5,823 nucleotides of DNA from Planctomycetaceae bacterium (GTDB lineage: Bacteria; Planctomycetota; Planctomycetia; Pirellulales; UBA1268). Both the position numbers and the translations under genes were made by a program. The first letter of the stretch is position 1. Every line of letters begins with the position of its first letter. This document shows, piece by piece, positions 5,566 through 5,823 of this stretch. The stretch spans positions 1 to 5,823 of the forward strand of contig CANHYS010000164.1 in assembly GCA_947464585.1 (NCBI GenBank). The letters run 5' to 3'. The notes under the pieces are model-generated. The model saw only the letters and a list, made by a program, of their open reading frames with translations, ran no database searches and was not told where the DNA came from.

Positions 5566-5793
5566 TCAGGCCACGCTCACGCGGTCGAGGTCGGCCGGAG
5601 TGACGGTGATCACGCGCGCGAACCCGGTGTGCTGCCGGTGGTAGTCGAGCTCCGCGGCTTCCTGCGGCGCGGCGTGCAGCAGTGCCTCGACGCGGGCCTT
5701 GTCGGCATCCGACCAGTCTTCGTAGTCGTTGGGCCAGACCGTATGGTTTTCGACGACGAGGGCTTCGCGATAGGCATCAAACGCGTTGGGCAT
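5566..5793 (-). CDS. 75-aa hypothetical protein upstream of aroB
   Basis: Complete small ORF from ATG 5793-5791 to TGA 5568-5566, with GGAG 9 bases before the start (5803-5806 on the minus strand). The protein is acidic and Trp/Tyr/His-containing: MPNAFDAYREALVVENHTVW (1-20) suggests an N-terminal helix and strand, DWSDADKARVEALLH (26-40) a second helix, and residues 50-75 include YHRQHTGFARVITVTPADLD. No signal peptide, membrane segment or metal-binding Cys pattern is visible, so it is probably cytoplasmic. I do not recognise a named family. The good ribosome binding site, the 21-base gap to aroB and the shared strand indicate a real gene in the same transcript. Its job cannot be inferred from sequence alone. 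Confidence 0.75.
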   Translation of the reverse strand: MPNAFDAYREALVVENHTVWPNDYEDWSDADKARVEALLHAAPQEAAELDYHRQHTGFARVITVTPADLDRVSVA

Positions 5794-5823
5794 GCGCGGT
5801 GGCTCCGGATGGCAAGGCGGTGC

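Overview
The window looks like a chromosomal segment of a high-GC planctomycete (phylum Planctomycetota). The strongest evidence is the pair on the plus strand at the left: the end of a DUF1553-type protein followed directly by a DUF1501 protein with a Tat signal. This pairing is abundant in Planctomycetota and in some Verrucomicrobiota. Five 60-base lines sampled from the flanking genes average about 70% GC.

Left block (2-2180, plus strand): the C-terminal 221 codons of a DUF1553 (PSD1) protein, then a complete 495-aa DUF1501 protein 25 bases downstream. They form a likely two-gene operon for exported proteins of poorly known function. A 149-base spacer follows. It holds a 15-codon start-like ORF and a region that can fold into a branched structure (2241-2310).

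Middle block (2330-3190, minus strand): a complete Stf0-type PAPS-dependent sulfotransferase. Six sampled 60-base lines in or at the edge of this gene average about 51% GC, well below both flanks. A 14-base direct repeat with one mismatch lies at each edge of the ORF (2331-2344 and 3218-3231). I read this block as a probable horizontally acquired single-gene insertion.

Right block (3361-5793, minus strand): four closely spaced genes read leftward. They are a 75-aa hypothetical protein, aroB (3-dehydroquinate synthase, shikimate pathway), a 111-aa secreted Pro/Thr-rich hypothetical protein, and a stand-alone GNAT acetyltransferase. The GNAT belongs to the type often found fused to a carbon-nitrogen hydrolase. 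Gaps are 21, 48 and 27 bases and each gene has a recognisable Shine-Dalgarno site, so co-transcription is likely. aroB and the GNAT gene start at GTG.

I found no CRISPR array, rRNA, tRNA, transposase or integrase, and no clear new multi-gene system. The observation most worth following up is the low-GC sulfotransferase gene with its flanking repeats and structured left border.
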